Positions 22,946-31,011 of a stretch of 64,000 nucleotides of DNA are shown piece by piece. Made by a program: the position numbers and the translations under genes. The notes under the pieces were generated by a model. That model was not told the origin of the DNA. It was given only the letters and a program-made list of their open reading frames with translations, and made no database searches. Origin of the DNA: Microbulbifer harenosus (GTDB lineage: Bacteria; Pseudomonadota; Gammaproteobacteria; Pseudomonadales; Cellvibrionaceae); NCBI RefSeq assembly GCF_005771435.1, contig NZ_VANI01000009.1:186001-250000 (forward strand). Reading direction: 5' to 3'. Within the stretch, counting starts at the first letter, position 1; each line of letters begins with the position of its first letter.

Positions 22946-24249
22946 TCGGCGTTAAACAGCGTTGCGGGATTGCCGCGCGGCTCGCTTTGGTTTCACTGGT
23001 GGCCATGGTGCTGGCGGCTGCGGCGCAGGCACAGACGGTGCTGATCAAAAATGCAAAGATCGTCACGCTGACGGACCAGGGTACCCTGGCGTCCGCGGAT
23101 TTGCTGGTGCGCGACGGGCGCATTGAACAGATCGCCGACAATCTGGGGGACCTGAACGCGGACCTGATCATCGATGGCTACGGCAAGGTGATAACCCCCG
23201 GCCTGATTGCGCCGAGCAGTGAACTCGGGTTGACCGAAATCGGTGCCGCCGCCTCCACCAACGATGGCGCGGTGCTGGATAGCGCCATTGGGGCGGGTTT
23301 CGATCCGTCGGTGGCCTACAACCCGCGCTCGACCCTGATCCCGTTCAATCGGGCTGGTGGTCTGACCCGCGCCGTCGTAGTGCCGAGCAGTGAGGAAAAA
23401 ATCTTCGCGGGGCAGGGCTTCGCCATCAAACTTACCGGCGAATTCGACAGTATTATCGACACCGGGCTGGTGCAAAAGGTGTATTTCGGCGAGTACGGTG
23501 CGCAATTGGCGGGTGGCAGTCGCGCGCGGGCCTACGAGCAGATTGAAGGTGCACTGCAACAGGCTGTGGAGTACAACCGCAATCGCGATGCCATTCGTAA
23601 GGGTGCATGGCGGGAGCTGGAGTTCTCCATCGCGGATCTCGAGGCGCTGCAACCGCTGATAGAAGGCGAGCAGTCGCTGCTGGTCAGTGCCAACCGAGCC
23701 AGCGATCTGCTGCAGATGCTGGCGCTGGCCAAAAAATACAATCTAAAGCTTATCATTCAGGGCGCCGCGGAAGGTTGGATGGTGGCGGACCAGTTGGCCG
23801 CCGCGCGGGTGCCGGTGGTGATTGACGCGCTGGGGAATTCTCCCGATGCGTTCGAGAAACTCGGCGCACGCCTGGACAACGCCGCGCTGATGCAGAAAGC
23901 CGGTGTACTGGTGGCGATCAGTGGCCCGGGTTACGCGGGTTCTCATAACAGTTACCTGTCCCGCCAGGGGGCTGGCAACGCCGTGGCTTACGGTCTGCCA
24001 TTTGAAGAGGGCGTGAGGGCCATCAGTGCCAATGTCGCGACCATCTTCGGCCTGGAGGGCGGGGTTCTGGCCCCCGGTAGCCGGGCGGATCTGGTGCTGT
24101 GGAGTGGCGATCCGCTGGAAGTCACCAGTTTCGCGGAAATGGTGCTGATTGACGGCAAGCCGCAGTCATTGGTAACCCGCTCGACGCGCCTGCGTGACCG
24201 CTATCTGCACCCGCAGGCCGGTACCGGGCATGGCTATAAACTGAAGTAA
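22942..24249 (+). CDS. Degenerate amidohydrolase-fold protein, 435 aa
   Basis: Signal peptide (about 30 residues ending AAQAQ), an N-terminal composite-domain half (VLIKNAKIVTLTDQGTLASA) and the C-terminal GSRADLVLWSGDPLEV identify the amidohydrolase fold. At the place of the HxH metal motif the sequence reads TPGLIAPSSELGLTEIG, so both metal histidines are missing, and I find no replacement of the later metal His residues. It is probably a non-catalytic partner of the preceding enzyme, with which it overlaps by 4 bases. Tandem pairs of this kind, one intact and one degenerate, occur in several gammaproteobacteria. Confidence 0.85.
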   Translation: MIGVKQRCGIAARLALVSLVAMVLAAAAQAQTVLIKNAKIVTLTDQGTLASADLLVRDGRIEQIADNLGDLNADLIIDGYGKVITPGLIAPSSELGLTEIGAAASTNDGAVLDSAIGAGFDPSVAYNPRSTLIPFNRAGGLTRAVVVPSSEEKIFAGQGFAIKLTGEFDSIIDTGLVQKVYFGEYGAQLAGGSRARAYEQIEGALQQAVEYNRNRDAIRKGAWRELEFSIADLEALQPLIEGEQSLLVSANRASDLLQMLALAKKYNLKLIIQGAAEGWMVADQLAAARVPVVIDALGNSPDAFEKLGARLDNAALMQKAGVLVAISGPGYAGSHNSYLSRQGAGNAVAYGLPFEEGVRAISANVATIFGLEGGVLAPGSRADLVLWSGDPLEVTSFAEMVLIDGKPQSLVTRSTRLRDRYLHPQAGTGHGYKLK

Positions 24250-24258
24250 GGAATAAAA

Positions 24259-24651
24259 ATGCAAAATGTGGAAATTACCGCACTCTATGCGGGTTTGTGT
24301 GCGTTGCTGGTGCTTGCGCTGGCATTCAAAGTGGTGGGTTTTCGCCGAGGAAAGAAGGTGGGGATCGGCACTGGCGGCGACAAGGAGGGCTCGATACTGA
24401 TCCGGGCCCATGCCAATGCGGTGGAATATATCCCACTGGCGCTGATCCTGATGTTGATCGCCGAGCTTAACGGCCTGGCGCCCTTGTGGCTGCACTGTCT
24501 CGGCGGCGCATTGGTGTTCGCGAGACTGCTGCATGCTATCGGTCTGATCGGCGGCAAGGGAGGCTACCATCCGGGGCGCTTCTTCGGCACCTTGCTGACC
24601 TGGCTGGTGATCGCCACTCTGGCGCTGATAGATATCGCCGCTGTGCTCTGA
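24259..24651 (+). CDS. MAPEG-family membrane protein, 130 aa
   Basis: Four transmembrane helices and the MAPEG signature region RAHANAVEYIPLALILMLIAE (near residue 50; the first 20 residues are diagnostic) place it in the membrane-associated eicosanoid and glutathione metabolism superfamily, YecN/MGST-like. Bacterial members may have glutathione transferase or peroxidase activity. It starts 9 bases after the second amidohydrolase gene and is likely cotranscribed with the pair. Confidence 0.88.
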   Translation: MQNVEITALYAGLCALLVLALAFKVVGFRRGKKVGIGTGGDKEGSILIRAHANAVEYIPLALILMLIAELNGLAPLWLHCLGGALVFARLLHAIGLIGGKGGYHPGRFFGTLLTWLVIATLALIDIAAVL

Positions 24652-24691
24652 TCGAGTGACCGCTACGCGCGCGGCCATTATTCCGCGGCCA

Positions 24692-24717
24692 CAAAAAAAG
24701 CCCGGCGGGGGCCGGGC
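24692..24717 (-). terminator. Intrinsic terminator downstream of yebG
   Basis: On the minus strand GCCCGGC, loop CCCC, GCCGGGC is followed by seven T residues. It ends leftward transcripts from the yebG side; the plus-strand face has no T run. Confidence 0.8.
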
Positions 24718-24822
24718 AGAGTACAGGGATGGAAAAAGGTGAGGCTTCCATTCTCCCCAGAGGAGAGGGATGCCCCGGGATCGGGTCGCCCGGCCAACGG
24801 GGGACAGGCCGGGCGGCGCGAA

Positions 24823-25125
24823 TTACTGGTTTGCCGCGAGCGGAGTTACGTTCTCGCTCTGGGCATTTGATTCGTTGAAGCTTTCATCCTCAGTGAGCAG
24901 GTCTTCCGGCTTGCCCTTGCACGCCCGGGCCAGGACTTCGCGACGCTTCGCCAGCATCAGGCCAATTTCTTCGCTTGCCTGCTCGGAAACGCCCGCAACA
25001 TGGCGCTCGATCAGCGCGGTGATGTTTGCGGCCAGTTCCAGCATCTTGTCGTGTTCTTCGGCGTCTTTCTTGTTGTCGAACATGGCTCCGTCTCTATCAC
25101 ATTTCCAAACGGCTACTACCGCCAT
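24823..25125 (-). CDS. yebG: YebG-family SOS protein, 100 aa
   Basis: The N-terminal MAVVAVWKCDRDG, the KKDAEEHDKMLELA region and a helical middle part match YebG, a small LexA-regulated DNA-damage protein of unknown mechanism. The ATG at 25123-25125 has AGGAGG 7 bases upstream; the frame extends further 5' but without start signals. A LexA box and promoter lie about 130 bases upstream (25250-25278), leaving a long leader. The acidic C terminus is typical of the family. Confidence 0.85.
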   Translation of the reverse strand: MAVVAVWKCDRDGAMFDNKKDAEEHDKMLELAANITALIERHVAGVSEQASEEIGLMLAKRREVLARACKGKPEDLLTEDESFNESNAQSENVTPLAANQ

Positions 25126-25565
25126 AAGGGCCTCCTGTTGTTCTGGAAAAATTGCTCTGGAAAAATTGTCTTGGCTGATTGCTGACCAGTGCAGTCGCAG
25201 GCTGTATCCCGCAAACATTGGTTAACTTGTTATTGGCCGGGATGCACACAAGGTAACTGTATAGGTATCCAGTGTCAACCGCGATTTGAGCCCCGGTGAA
25301 CCGATTGGGGAGATTCGCAGCGAGAGAATTTCTCGAGGCCATTGCATCCAAAACGGAACTCTCCCGCGTCCATCTGTTGAACGGGTAAGACGCATTCGGT
25401 CCCCGGGGCCGGGCAGATGGCCAGTAGTCGCCCCCCTGATGCGGAGTGATCGAAAAAGGTACAATCTGGTGCCAGTGCGGCGCCTTTGCCGCGGGAATAT
25501 ATGCCTGCGGGCTGTTTCCCGGTACTGCTTCCAGGACCAATTTGAGTAAGAGCGAGATAACACGA
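25126..25565. other. Divergent intergenic region between yebG and the DUF6249 gene
   Basis: 440 bases without a convincing gene. It holds the yebG leader, with a tandem CTGGAAAAATTG repeat (about 25142-25168), the LexA-box promoter, and on the plus strand a possible promoter for the sigma-factor operon, CTGATG at 25436-25441 and TACAAT at 25460-25465 (18-base spacer). An in-frame extension of the DUF6249 gene from 25446 starts before that promoter and is not used. Confidence 0.5.
25250..25278 (-). promoter_or_regulatory. LexA-controlled promoter of yebG
   Basis: CTGTATAGGTATCCAG at 25257-25272 fits the LexA consensus CTG-N10-CAG. On the minus strand it fills the spacer between TTGACA (25273-25278) and TACCTT (25250-25255), 17 bases apart, so LexA bound there would block RNA polymerase. 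Confidence 0.7.
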
Positions 25566-26444
25566 ATGAGAGCGAGCAATTCACATGTTCAGCGCCGGTC
25601 ACCGGTTTGGGGCTTCGCGTTGGCGGCGTCCCTGGCTGTGGGGTTGTCCGGAAACCTGGTTGCCCAAGAAGCGGGGGAGGCGGCAGCACCAGTACCTCCT
25701 GTGCCGCCCGCACCCGAAGTGGCGCCGGCACCTGAGGCGAAGGTCTCCAAGCAGGTGAGGATTCTGCGCCAGGAGGACGGGAGTCTGCGTATTCACGCCC
25801 GTGATGAGAATGGCGAGAGTGCCAATGTGGAGATCAACCTCGGCGAGGAGTTTGGCGGTGCGGTAACCCGCCGGATCTACGAGAAGCTTGAGGAGAAGGG
25901 CATTCTCGATGAGAAGGGCCTGGTGGTGGATGAGGCGCTGGAATCCGTGCCACGCAACATCGAAATCGGTATCAAGGCCGAGATGGAACAGGCCGAACGC
26001 GCGCGGGAGCGGGCCGAACGCGCTCGCGAGCGTGCGGAACGAGATATGCATCATGGGCACGATATCGAACAATATCGCCCGCGGGACATGGAGTGGCTGA
26101 TCGGCATTTTCGCCATTCTGGGATTTTTCGGTATGCCGATCCTGATCGTGTGGCTGGTGACCCGCAACAGCTACCGCAAGAAGCAACTGGTGATGGAGAA
26201 CATCAACCGCCTGGTATCGGAAGGTCGCGATATTCCGCCGGAACTCCTCGATGCGATGGAAGGTGAAGGGCGCCGCAACACCAAGGACCGGGGCTTTACA
26301 CTGATTGCTGTGGGCGCTGCGATCTTTATCTGGCTGACCGCGACCGCTGGCCTGGGGGTCGGTAGCCTGGGCCTGATTCCGCTGTTCATCGGTATAGCCC
26401 GCTATATCAACTGGAAACTCGATCAGCAGCAGCAAGCAGGTTAA
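25566..26444 (+). CDS. DUF6249-domain membrane protein, 292 aa
   Basis: Signal-like N terminus (WGFALAASLAVGLSGNLVAQ), a proline/alanine-rich segment, a periplasmic-type middle with a repeated RARERAERARERAERD helix (about residues 165-195), then two or three membrane helices (WLIGIFAILGFFGMPILIVW, then GFTLIAVGAAIFIWLTA and GLIPLFIGIARYI). The C-terminal part matches DUF6249. The start MRASNS at 25566 is chosen. It precedes an ECF sigma gene by 12 bases; DUF6249 proteins often lie in such sigma-factor operons, and it may sense the envelope or act as target. Confidence 0.75.
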   Translation: MRASNSHVQRRSPVWGFALAASLAVGLSGNLVAQEAGEAAAPVPPVPPAPEVAPAPEAKVSKQVRILRQEDGSLRIHARDENGESANVEINLGEEFGGAVTRRIYEKLEEKGILDEKGLVVDEALESVPRNIEIGIKAEMEQAERARERAERARERAERDMHHGHDIEQYRPRDMEWLIGIFAILGFFGMPILIVWLVTRNSYRKKQLVMENINRLVSEGRDIPPELLDAMEGEGRRNTKDRGFTLIAVGAAIFIWLTATAGLGVGSLGLIPLFIGIARYINWKLDQQQQAG

Positions 26445-26456
26445 GGACGGCCATCC

Positions 26457-27011
26457 ATGAGCCTCAATGATGAGGACCTGATCCGGCGCGTCGTCGAAGA
26501 CGGGGACCAGCGGGCCTATGCCCAGCTGGTTCGTTGCTATCAGTCACGGCTGCGTTTCTCGCTTCGTCAGCTGTGCGATGGCGACCAGGCGCTCGCCGAC
26601 GATATGGCGCAGGAGGCTTTTATCAAAGCCTATAAGGCGCTGCCTGCTTTTCGGGGGGATGCGCGATTCAGCACCTGGCTGTATCGCATCGCCTACAATC
26701 TGGTCATGAGTCACAAGCGCAAGAATGCGCCGGACGTGGACCAGGATGCGGTAGATCGGGCCCAGGCCAGCGAGAGCGTCGAAGAAGCGCTGCAGCTGGG
26801 GATGGCCAGAGATTTGAATTCGGCTATGGGGGAATTGAGTGACGTCCAGCGGCAGGCGGTGCATCTGTGCATGCAGCGCGGCTTTTCACACGAAGAGGCC
26901 GCGAGCATTATGAAGTTGCCGCTGGGCACGGTAAAATCCCACGTCAATCGCGCGCGGGCCAAACTGCAGACCCTACTGCAGGCCTGGCGAGAGGAGGTAG
27001 TCAATGGCTGA
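26457..27011 (+). CDS. ECF-type RNA polymerase sigma factor, 184 aa
   Basis: Region 2 is visible at ADDMAQEAFIKAYKALPAF (about residues 41-59) and FSTWLYRIAYNLVMSH; region 4 at LSDVQRQAVHLCMQRGFS and EEAASIMKLPLGTVKSHVNR (about 125-165). Sequence is RpoE-like in general, but I cannot assign an ECF group. It lies between a DUF6249 membrane protein gene and a membrane-anchored partner whose start overlaps its last 8 bases, the usual position of a cognate anti-sigma factor. Confidence 0.9.
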   Translation: MSLNDEDLIRRVVEDGDQRAYAQLVRCYQSRLRFSLRQLCDGDQALADDMAQEAFIKAYKALPAFRGDARFSTWLYRIAYNLVMSHKRKNAPDVDQDAVDRAQASESVEEALQLGMARDLNSAMGELSDVQRQAVHLCMQRGFSHEEAASIMKLPLGTVKSHVNRARAKLQTLLQAWREEVVNG

Positions 27012-27447
27012 TTTCAAACAGCAGTCAGCACAACCCCGAAACACATCTGGTGATGCTTCTGGGAGTGATAGTAAAGGCATGGTTACCAAAGACGGTTTCA
27101 CGCAGCCCGGGCTGCGGCCGGATATGACAGACGGTGAGCCGGATTTTGACACTTGGCTGTCGCAGCAACTGCAGTTCAACGAACCGCATCTGGACGATGA
27201 TGGCTTTTGCGAACGGGTGATGGCAGATTTGCCTCCGGTTCCGGCGAAGCGCGCAGAGCGTCGAGCCTCCCGCTTTCAATATGCGGCGGTGGTGGCTGCT
27301 TCCGCCATCGTCTGCTGGCAGTTCCCGCTCGATCAGGTACTGGCGTCACTGGCGGAGCAGAGCATCAGCCTGTACAGCCTGGTGGGCCTGAGCATTGCGA
27401 GTTCCATGGCTGCCATGACTGGCGGAATTCTGGCCGCGCGGCGCTGA
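27004..27447 (+). CDS. Putative membrane-bound anti-sigma factor, 147 aa
   Basis: A soluble N-terminal ~85 residues (acidic, with DFDTWLSQQLQFNEPHLDDD near 48-67) followed by two hydrophobic helices (YAAVVAASAIVCWQFPL, then SLYSLVGLSIASSMAAM) gives the layout of a short transmembrane anti-sigma factor. The ATG overlaps the sigma gene by 8 bases, so translation is coupled. There is no zinc HxxxCxxC motif. The assignment rests on position and topology, not on a recognised family. A terminator follows at 27482. Confidence 0.6.
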   Translation: MADFKQQSAQPRNTSGDASGSDSKGMVTKDGFTQPGLRPDMTDGEPDFDTWLSQQLQFNEPHLDDDGFCERVMADLPPVPAKRAERRASRFQYAAVVAASAIVCWQFPLDQVLASLAEQSISLYSLVGLSIASSMAAMTGGILAARR

Positions 27448-27481
27448 TCTGATCCCGGCGTCCAGGCGGCAATTTCCTTCC

Positions 27482-27506
27482 AGCCGGAGGTTTTCCTCCG
27501 GCTTTA
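27482..27506 (+). terminator. Intrinsic terminator after the sigma-factor operon
   Basis: AGCCGGAGG, loop TTTT, CCTCCGGCT, then TTAA. Strong 9-bp stem with a short T tract. Confidence 0.65.
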
Positions 27507-27540
27507 ACCTCTCTTCTATTTGTCTCTGCTCTCTCCCCCT

Positions 27541-28014
27541 TTATCGACTGTATTGCCCCAATGGTATTTCGCCGCGCTTGGTTACGCGGATGGCGGGCAG
27601 GAGGGTGCGCTGCAGCCCGAGCTTGGCCTCCAACTCATAGGGCACGGTGTTACCCTGCAACTGAAGCAATTCCGCGGCCGCCATAAATGAACCCATCAGG
27701 TTGGCGGAGGCGTCGACGACAATGGCCTCCTGTCCGTAGGCCGGGATTACCGGTAGCGTGTTGGACGTGCCAGTGATCACTTTGTGTCCCGCCAGTTTAA
27801 GGGTGTAGTAGAGGCCGGACAGCGCCAGGTCCGTGTCATTGGGATTGAATACTCGCAAATGGATGCGGAAACGCAGATCGCCGCTGTGGTTGTTCGGCAG
27901 GGGCTCCAGCGCCGTCACTTGTACCTCGGGGGTTTCAAAATCCGGCGAGAGGGTTGCGCAGCCCTGCAGGGAAAGGGCGACCAGCAGAGTGACCAGTAGA
28001 ATGGGTACATTCAT
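27541..28014 (-). CDS. LEA type 2 (WHy-domain) lipoprotein, 157 aa
   Basis: Lipobox LSLQGCATL near residue 17 predicts a lipoprotein. The mature part has the water-stress/hypersensitive (WHy) LEA_2 pattern: VTALEPLPNN, LRFRIHLRVFNPNDTDLALS (the conserved NPN turn) and LKLAGHKVITGTSN. Such proteins are beta-sandwich folds related to desiccation proteins; the bacterial role is unclear. The ATG at 28012-28014 gives a leader of normal length; a 22-codon upstream extension would spoil it. Confidence 0.85.
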   Translation of the reverse strand: MNVPILLVTLLVALSLQGCATLSPDFETPEVQVTALEPLPNNHSGDLRFRIHLRVFNPNDTDLALSGLYYTLKLAGHKVITGTSNTLPVIPAYGQEAIVVDASANLMGSFMAAAELLQLQGNTVPYELEAKLGLQRTLLPAIRVTKRGEIPLGQYSR

Positions 28015-28295
28015 GGCCCGGCATACCGCTTTGTAGGCGGACGGATTAATTCGTGCAAAAAGTGGAAGCAAATGACTCACTGTTCCCCCTTGGGATACGG
28101 TTGGATTGGTCGGTAAAAGACCGCATTCGCGACAAAGGGTTCAGCGCGCGGGCAACCTGGGCACCCGGGAAGCCCGGTTTGAGTCGTCGGGTTTCGCGGG
28201 GATTTGTACACAGGGCTATACTCTGGTCCCAGTACGGTGTCAATTTGGAGCGACACTGGAGGGGCGTAGGGCAAAGTAGGGCAAAGGAGTGTCTT

Positions 28296-29201
28296 GTGGA
28301 GTTTGCGCAGTTACAGCCGGATCTGCAGCAGTGGATACGGGATGCCATAAAGCGTGGTCAGAGCCTCGCTGCAATGATGGATGCCCTGCTGAAAGCGGGG
28401 TATCGGCCCGAGATTGAACGCGCTGTGCAACAGTGTTTGGCCAGTCAGGATTTGGCTGACCATGAGACCGGTGCCGTGACGGCGGAGGCTGCCGCGGAGC
28501 ACGGATCTGCAACCGCGGTGGAGGATGGCAAGCGCTTTCGGCTGTTTGAGTTGAGTGCAAATTGCATCGACCTTAATGATCGCCAGGTGGAGGTGCTGCT
28601 GGCCATGCGGCAACCCAACGTCGTTCTGTTTGGTAATCTGCTCTGTGACTGGGAATGCGATGCCCTGATCGAATCGTCGCGCCCGAAGCTTACGCCTTCG
28701 CGCGTGGTCAATGCCGACAAAGGAACCTACGAGCTTAAACGCGACGTGCGCACCAGCTCTGGGGCTTTCTTTCAGCGCGGGGAAACCCCACTGGTCGCCG
28801 CCATCGAATCCCGCCTGTCCCGTCTGTTGGGGGTGGCCGAAAGCCGGGGTGAACCGCTGCAGATTCTTCACTATCCGCCCGGGGCTGAATATCGGCCGCA
28901 CTACGATTTCTTTGATCCGGCGCGCCCCGGAAACCAGCGGGTTCTGTCAATGGGCGGGCAGCGTGTGGGTACCCTGATCATTTACCTGAACGATGTAAAG
29001 GCCGGCGGTTCTACGGTGTTTCCCAAAATCGGCCTGGATATCCTGCCCAAGAAAGGCTGCGGCCTGTTCTTCTCCTATGCCGATGATGCCGGCGGCCTGG
29101 ATTACCAGACGCTACACGGTGGCAGCCCCGTGGTGGCGGGGGAAAAATGGATTGCCACCAAGTGGTTGCGCCTGGGGGATTACCTGGCGCGGAGCGACTG
29201 A
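28296..29201 (+). CDS. Prolyl-4-hydroxylase-like 2OG-Fe(II) oxygenase, 301 aa
   Basis: The C-terminal two thirds form a double-stranded beta-helix oxygenase. HYDFF (HxD, about residue 200) and a distal His in LHGGSPV (about 277) bind iron, and the Lys of EKWIATKW (about 287) binds 2-oxoglutarate, as in P4Hc-domain proteins. The N-terminal 90 residues are helical and specific to bacterial members. The GTG start at 28296 follows AAAGGAG by 6 bases; the long upstream frame has no start signals. It is joined to the MscS gene by a one-base overlap. A protein substrate such as EF-Tu is known for a Pseudomonas relative, but none can be inferred here. Confidence 0.87.
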   Translation: MEFAQLQPDLQQWIRDAIKRGQSLAAMMDALLKAGYRPEIERAVQQCLASQDLADHETGAVTAEAAAEHGSATAVEDGKRFRLFELSANCIDLNDRQVEVLLAMRQPNVVLFGNLLCDWECDALIESSRPKLTPSRVVNADKGTYELKRDVRTSSGAFFQRGETPLVAAIESRLSRLLGVAESRGEPLQILHYPPGAEYRPHYDFFDPARPGNQRVLSMGGQRVGTLIIYLNDVKAGGSTVFPKIGLDILPKKGCGLFFSYADDAGGLDYQTLHGGSPVVAGEKWIATKWLRLGDYLARSD

Positions 29202-30154
29202 TGGGCGGGCAGGAGCAGCCCCCGGGGGGCGACAAAGCGGAAGAGCTGGCGGAGTCACTGAAGCTCGCGGAGGTCGCCCCTTCGTCGTTGCCGGAAATTC
29301 TGGATACGGTGACGGCTTCTATTCTCAACATCTGGAAGGCATTTCTCGGCCATATCCCGTTTATCGTCGCCAGTATGCTGATGCTGGTGCTGACTTGGGT
29401 GGTGGCCACGCTGGTGGGGCGTTGCGTGTTCCGCTTCGCCAGGCGAACCACTCAACGCCCTTCTCTGCAACATCTGCTGGTGCGCCTCGCCAAGATCGTG
29501 GTTTGGGTGATCGGGCTGCTGTTTACCGCGATGATCATGTTCCCGGGTTTAACGCCGGCGCGCGCTCTGGGTGGCCTGGGGTTGCTGTCGGTGGCGGTTG
29601 GTTTGGCATTCAAGGATATTTTCGAGAATTTTTTCGCCGGCATCCTGATCCTGTGGCGCTTTCCTTTCGAAGCTGGAGATGTCATCAAGTGCGAAGAGGT
29701 GCAGGGGCGGGTGGAGCAGGTGGATGTGCGCAATACCGCAATTCGCCGCACCACTGGGGAGCTGGTGATCGTACCCAACCTTTTCCTGTTCAAGAATCCG
29801 GTGGAAATTCTCACCGATCGCAGCAAACGCCGCTTTACCATCATTGTGGGGGTCAGCTATGACGTGGATCTCTCAGCCGCAGTGACCGTTATTACACAGG
29901 CGGTAGAGTCCTGTGAGTCGGTGCGCGACGACGAACCGGTGCAGATCTTTCCGCGTGCTTTTGCCGACAGCAGTATCGAAATCGAGGTCACCTGGTGGGG
30001 CGGTTCAACGCCACTGCAAGAGCGGGAGTCCCGGGGGGAGGTAGTCCGTGTGGTCAAGCAGGCATTGGATGCCGCTGGTATGGAAATTCCCTTCCCATAC
30101 CGGACGCTGGTGCTCAGAGACCCCTTGAGGTTGGAAGAGGCTCACAGCAAGTAA
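29201..30154 (+). CDS. MscS-family mechanosensitive channel, 317 aa
   Basis: Three membrane helices: about residues 45-70, 88-110, and the pore helix with ALGGLGLLSVAVGLAFKDIF (near 120-140), the MscS TM3 signature. The beta domain follows (FPFEAGDVIKCEEVQGRVEQV, NTAIRRTTGELVIVPN) and then an alpha/beta tail with an IEIEVTWW segment. The ATG overlaps the stop of the oxygenase gene (TGATG). An N-terminal polar extension of ~40 residues precedes TM1. It would release osmolytes on hypo-osmotic shock. A hairpin at 30168-30198 closes the unit. Confidence 0.93.
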   Translation: MGGQEQPPGGDKAEELAESLKLAEVAPSSLPEILDTVTASILNIWKAFLGHIPFIVASMLMLVLTWVVATLVGRCVFRFARRTTQRPSLQHLLVRLAKIVVWVIGLLFTAMIMFPGLTPARALGGLGLLSVAVGLAFKDIFENFFAGILILWRFPFEAGDVIKCEEVQGRVEQVDVRNTAIRRTTGELVIVPNLFLFKNPVEILTDRSKRRFTIIVGVSYDVDLSAAVTVITQAVESCESVRDDEPVQIFPRAFADSSIEIEVTWWGGSTPLQERESRGEVVRVVKQALDAAGMEIPFPYRTLVLRDPLRLEEAHSK

Positions 30155-30167
30155 GAGGTTGGTGCAA

Positions 30168-30198
30168 TTAACCCGGCAATGAAATGTTGCCGGGTTAA
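30168..30198. terminator. Inverted repeat between the convergent MscS and maiA genes
   Basis: A perfect 12-bp stem (TTAACCCGGCAA and its complement) with loop TGAAATG. It lies between convergent stops and can work in both directions, although the T run is short. Confidence 0.65.
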
Positions 30199-30210
30199 AT
30201 ACTGCGCGGT

Positions 30211-30846
30211 TTACACCGTGCTGTCTGGCTGGTTTTCCGGTCTCGCCCGGTCAAAGGAGGGCAGGGCGGCACACGCCTTGGCGATCCGCGCAATATGCGG
30301 GTAGTCATCCACCTTCAGTCCGAAGCGCTCGGCGTTGTAGATTTGCGGGATCAGGCAGCATTCAAACAGCCCCGGGGTCTCGCCGCCGGCAAATGGTGTG
30401 GCACTTGAGCTCAACTGCGGTTCCAGTGCGCGGAATCCTCCGTCGATCCAGTGGCGAATCCAGTCGATTTTCTGTTCTTCACCCGCACCCAGTGTGGACT
30501 GCAGGTATTTAAGCACGCGTAGATTCTGCAGTGGCTGAATGTCGCAGGCGACGTTATAGGCCAGGGCGCGCACCTGTGCGCGGGCGAGTGATTCCCGGGG
30601 TAAAAGCGCAGGCTCAGGGTATTGCTCATCCAACCACTCGAGAATGGCGAGGGACTGGGTAAATACGTGGCCGGCATCGACCAGGGCTGGTACCAGCCCC
30701 TGTGGATTCAGGCTGCGGTAAGCCGCCTCCCGTTGCTCGCCTTCCAGCAGGTTCACCGGATGGTAGTCGTATTGGAGCCCTTTGAGATTGAGGGCAATAC
30801 GTACGCGGTAGCTGGCGGAGGATCGGAAGTAGCCGTGCAGTTCCAT
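30211..30846 (-). CDS. maiA: Maleylacetoacetate isomerase (zeta-class GST), 211 aa
   Basis: Isomerises maleylacetoacetate to fumarylacetoacetate with glutathione in tyrosine degradation. The zeta-class motif SSASYRVRIALNLKG (residues 9-23) with its catalytic serines, NPQGLVPALVD for glutathione binding, and CLIPQIYNAERF in the C-terminal helical domain are present; length is typical. Other tyrosine catabolic genes (hmgA, fahA, hpd) are not in the window, but an aromatic aminotransferase lies 1 kb away across a divergent region. Confidence 0.92.
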   Translation of the reverse strand: MELHGYFRSSASYRVRIALNLKGLQYDYHPVNLLEGEQREAAYRSLNPQGLVPALVDAGHVFTQSLAILEWLDEQYPEPALLPRESLARAQVRALAYNVACDIQPLQNLRVLKYLQSTLGAGEEQKIDWIRHWIDGGFRALEPQLSSSATPFAGGETPGLFECCLIPQIYNAERFGLKVDDYPHIARIAKACAALPSFDRARPENQPDSTV

Positions 30847-30974
30847 TTCTGATTTCCTGTCTGATTATTGAGCGTCGGATAGGTCGCATTCGCGAGTCCG
30901 GCCCTGTGCCATGGTGTTGCGGCAGGCCATTGGGAGACATCGACGCAAACAGTTTGCGTGAAACCCTGTAATTG

Positions 30975-31005
30975 CTGACAAAAATGGCGTCAAATCCCGT
31001 ATAAT
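30975..31005 (+). promoter_or_regulatory. Strong sigma-70 promoter upstream of the marR leader
   Basis: A consensus -10 TATAAT at 31000-31005 is followed by a GC-rich discriminator (GCGCGGCC), and CTGACA lies at 30975-30980 (19-base spacer; TGACAA at 18). Such promoters with GC-rich discriminators are typical of stable RNA and stringently controlled genes. It is 248 bases ahead of the marR start codon. Confidence 0.55.
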
Positions 31006-31011
31006 GCGCGG

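Noticed and set aside
25446-25565. N-terminal extension of the DUF6249 protein
   Set aside because: It would start before the probable promoter and puts 40 polar residues ahead of a good signal sequence.
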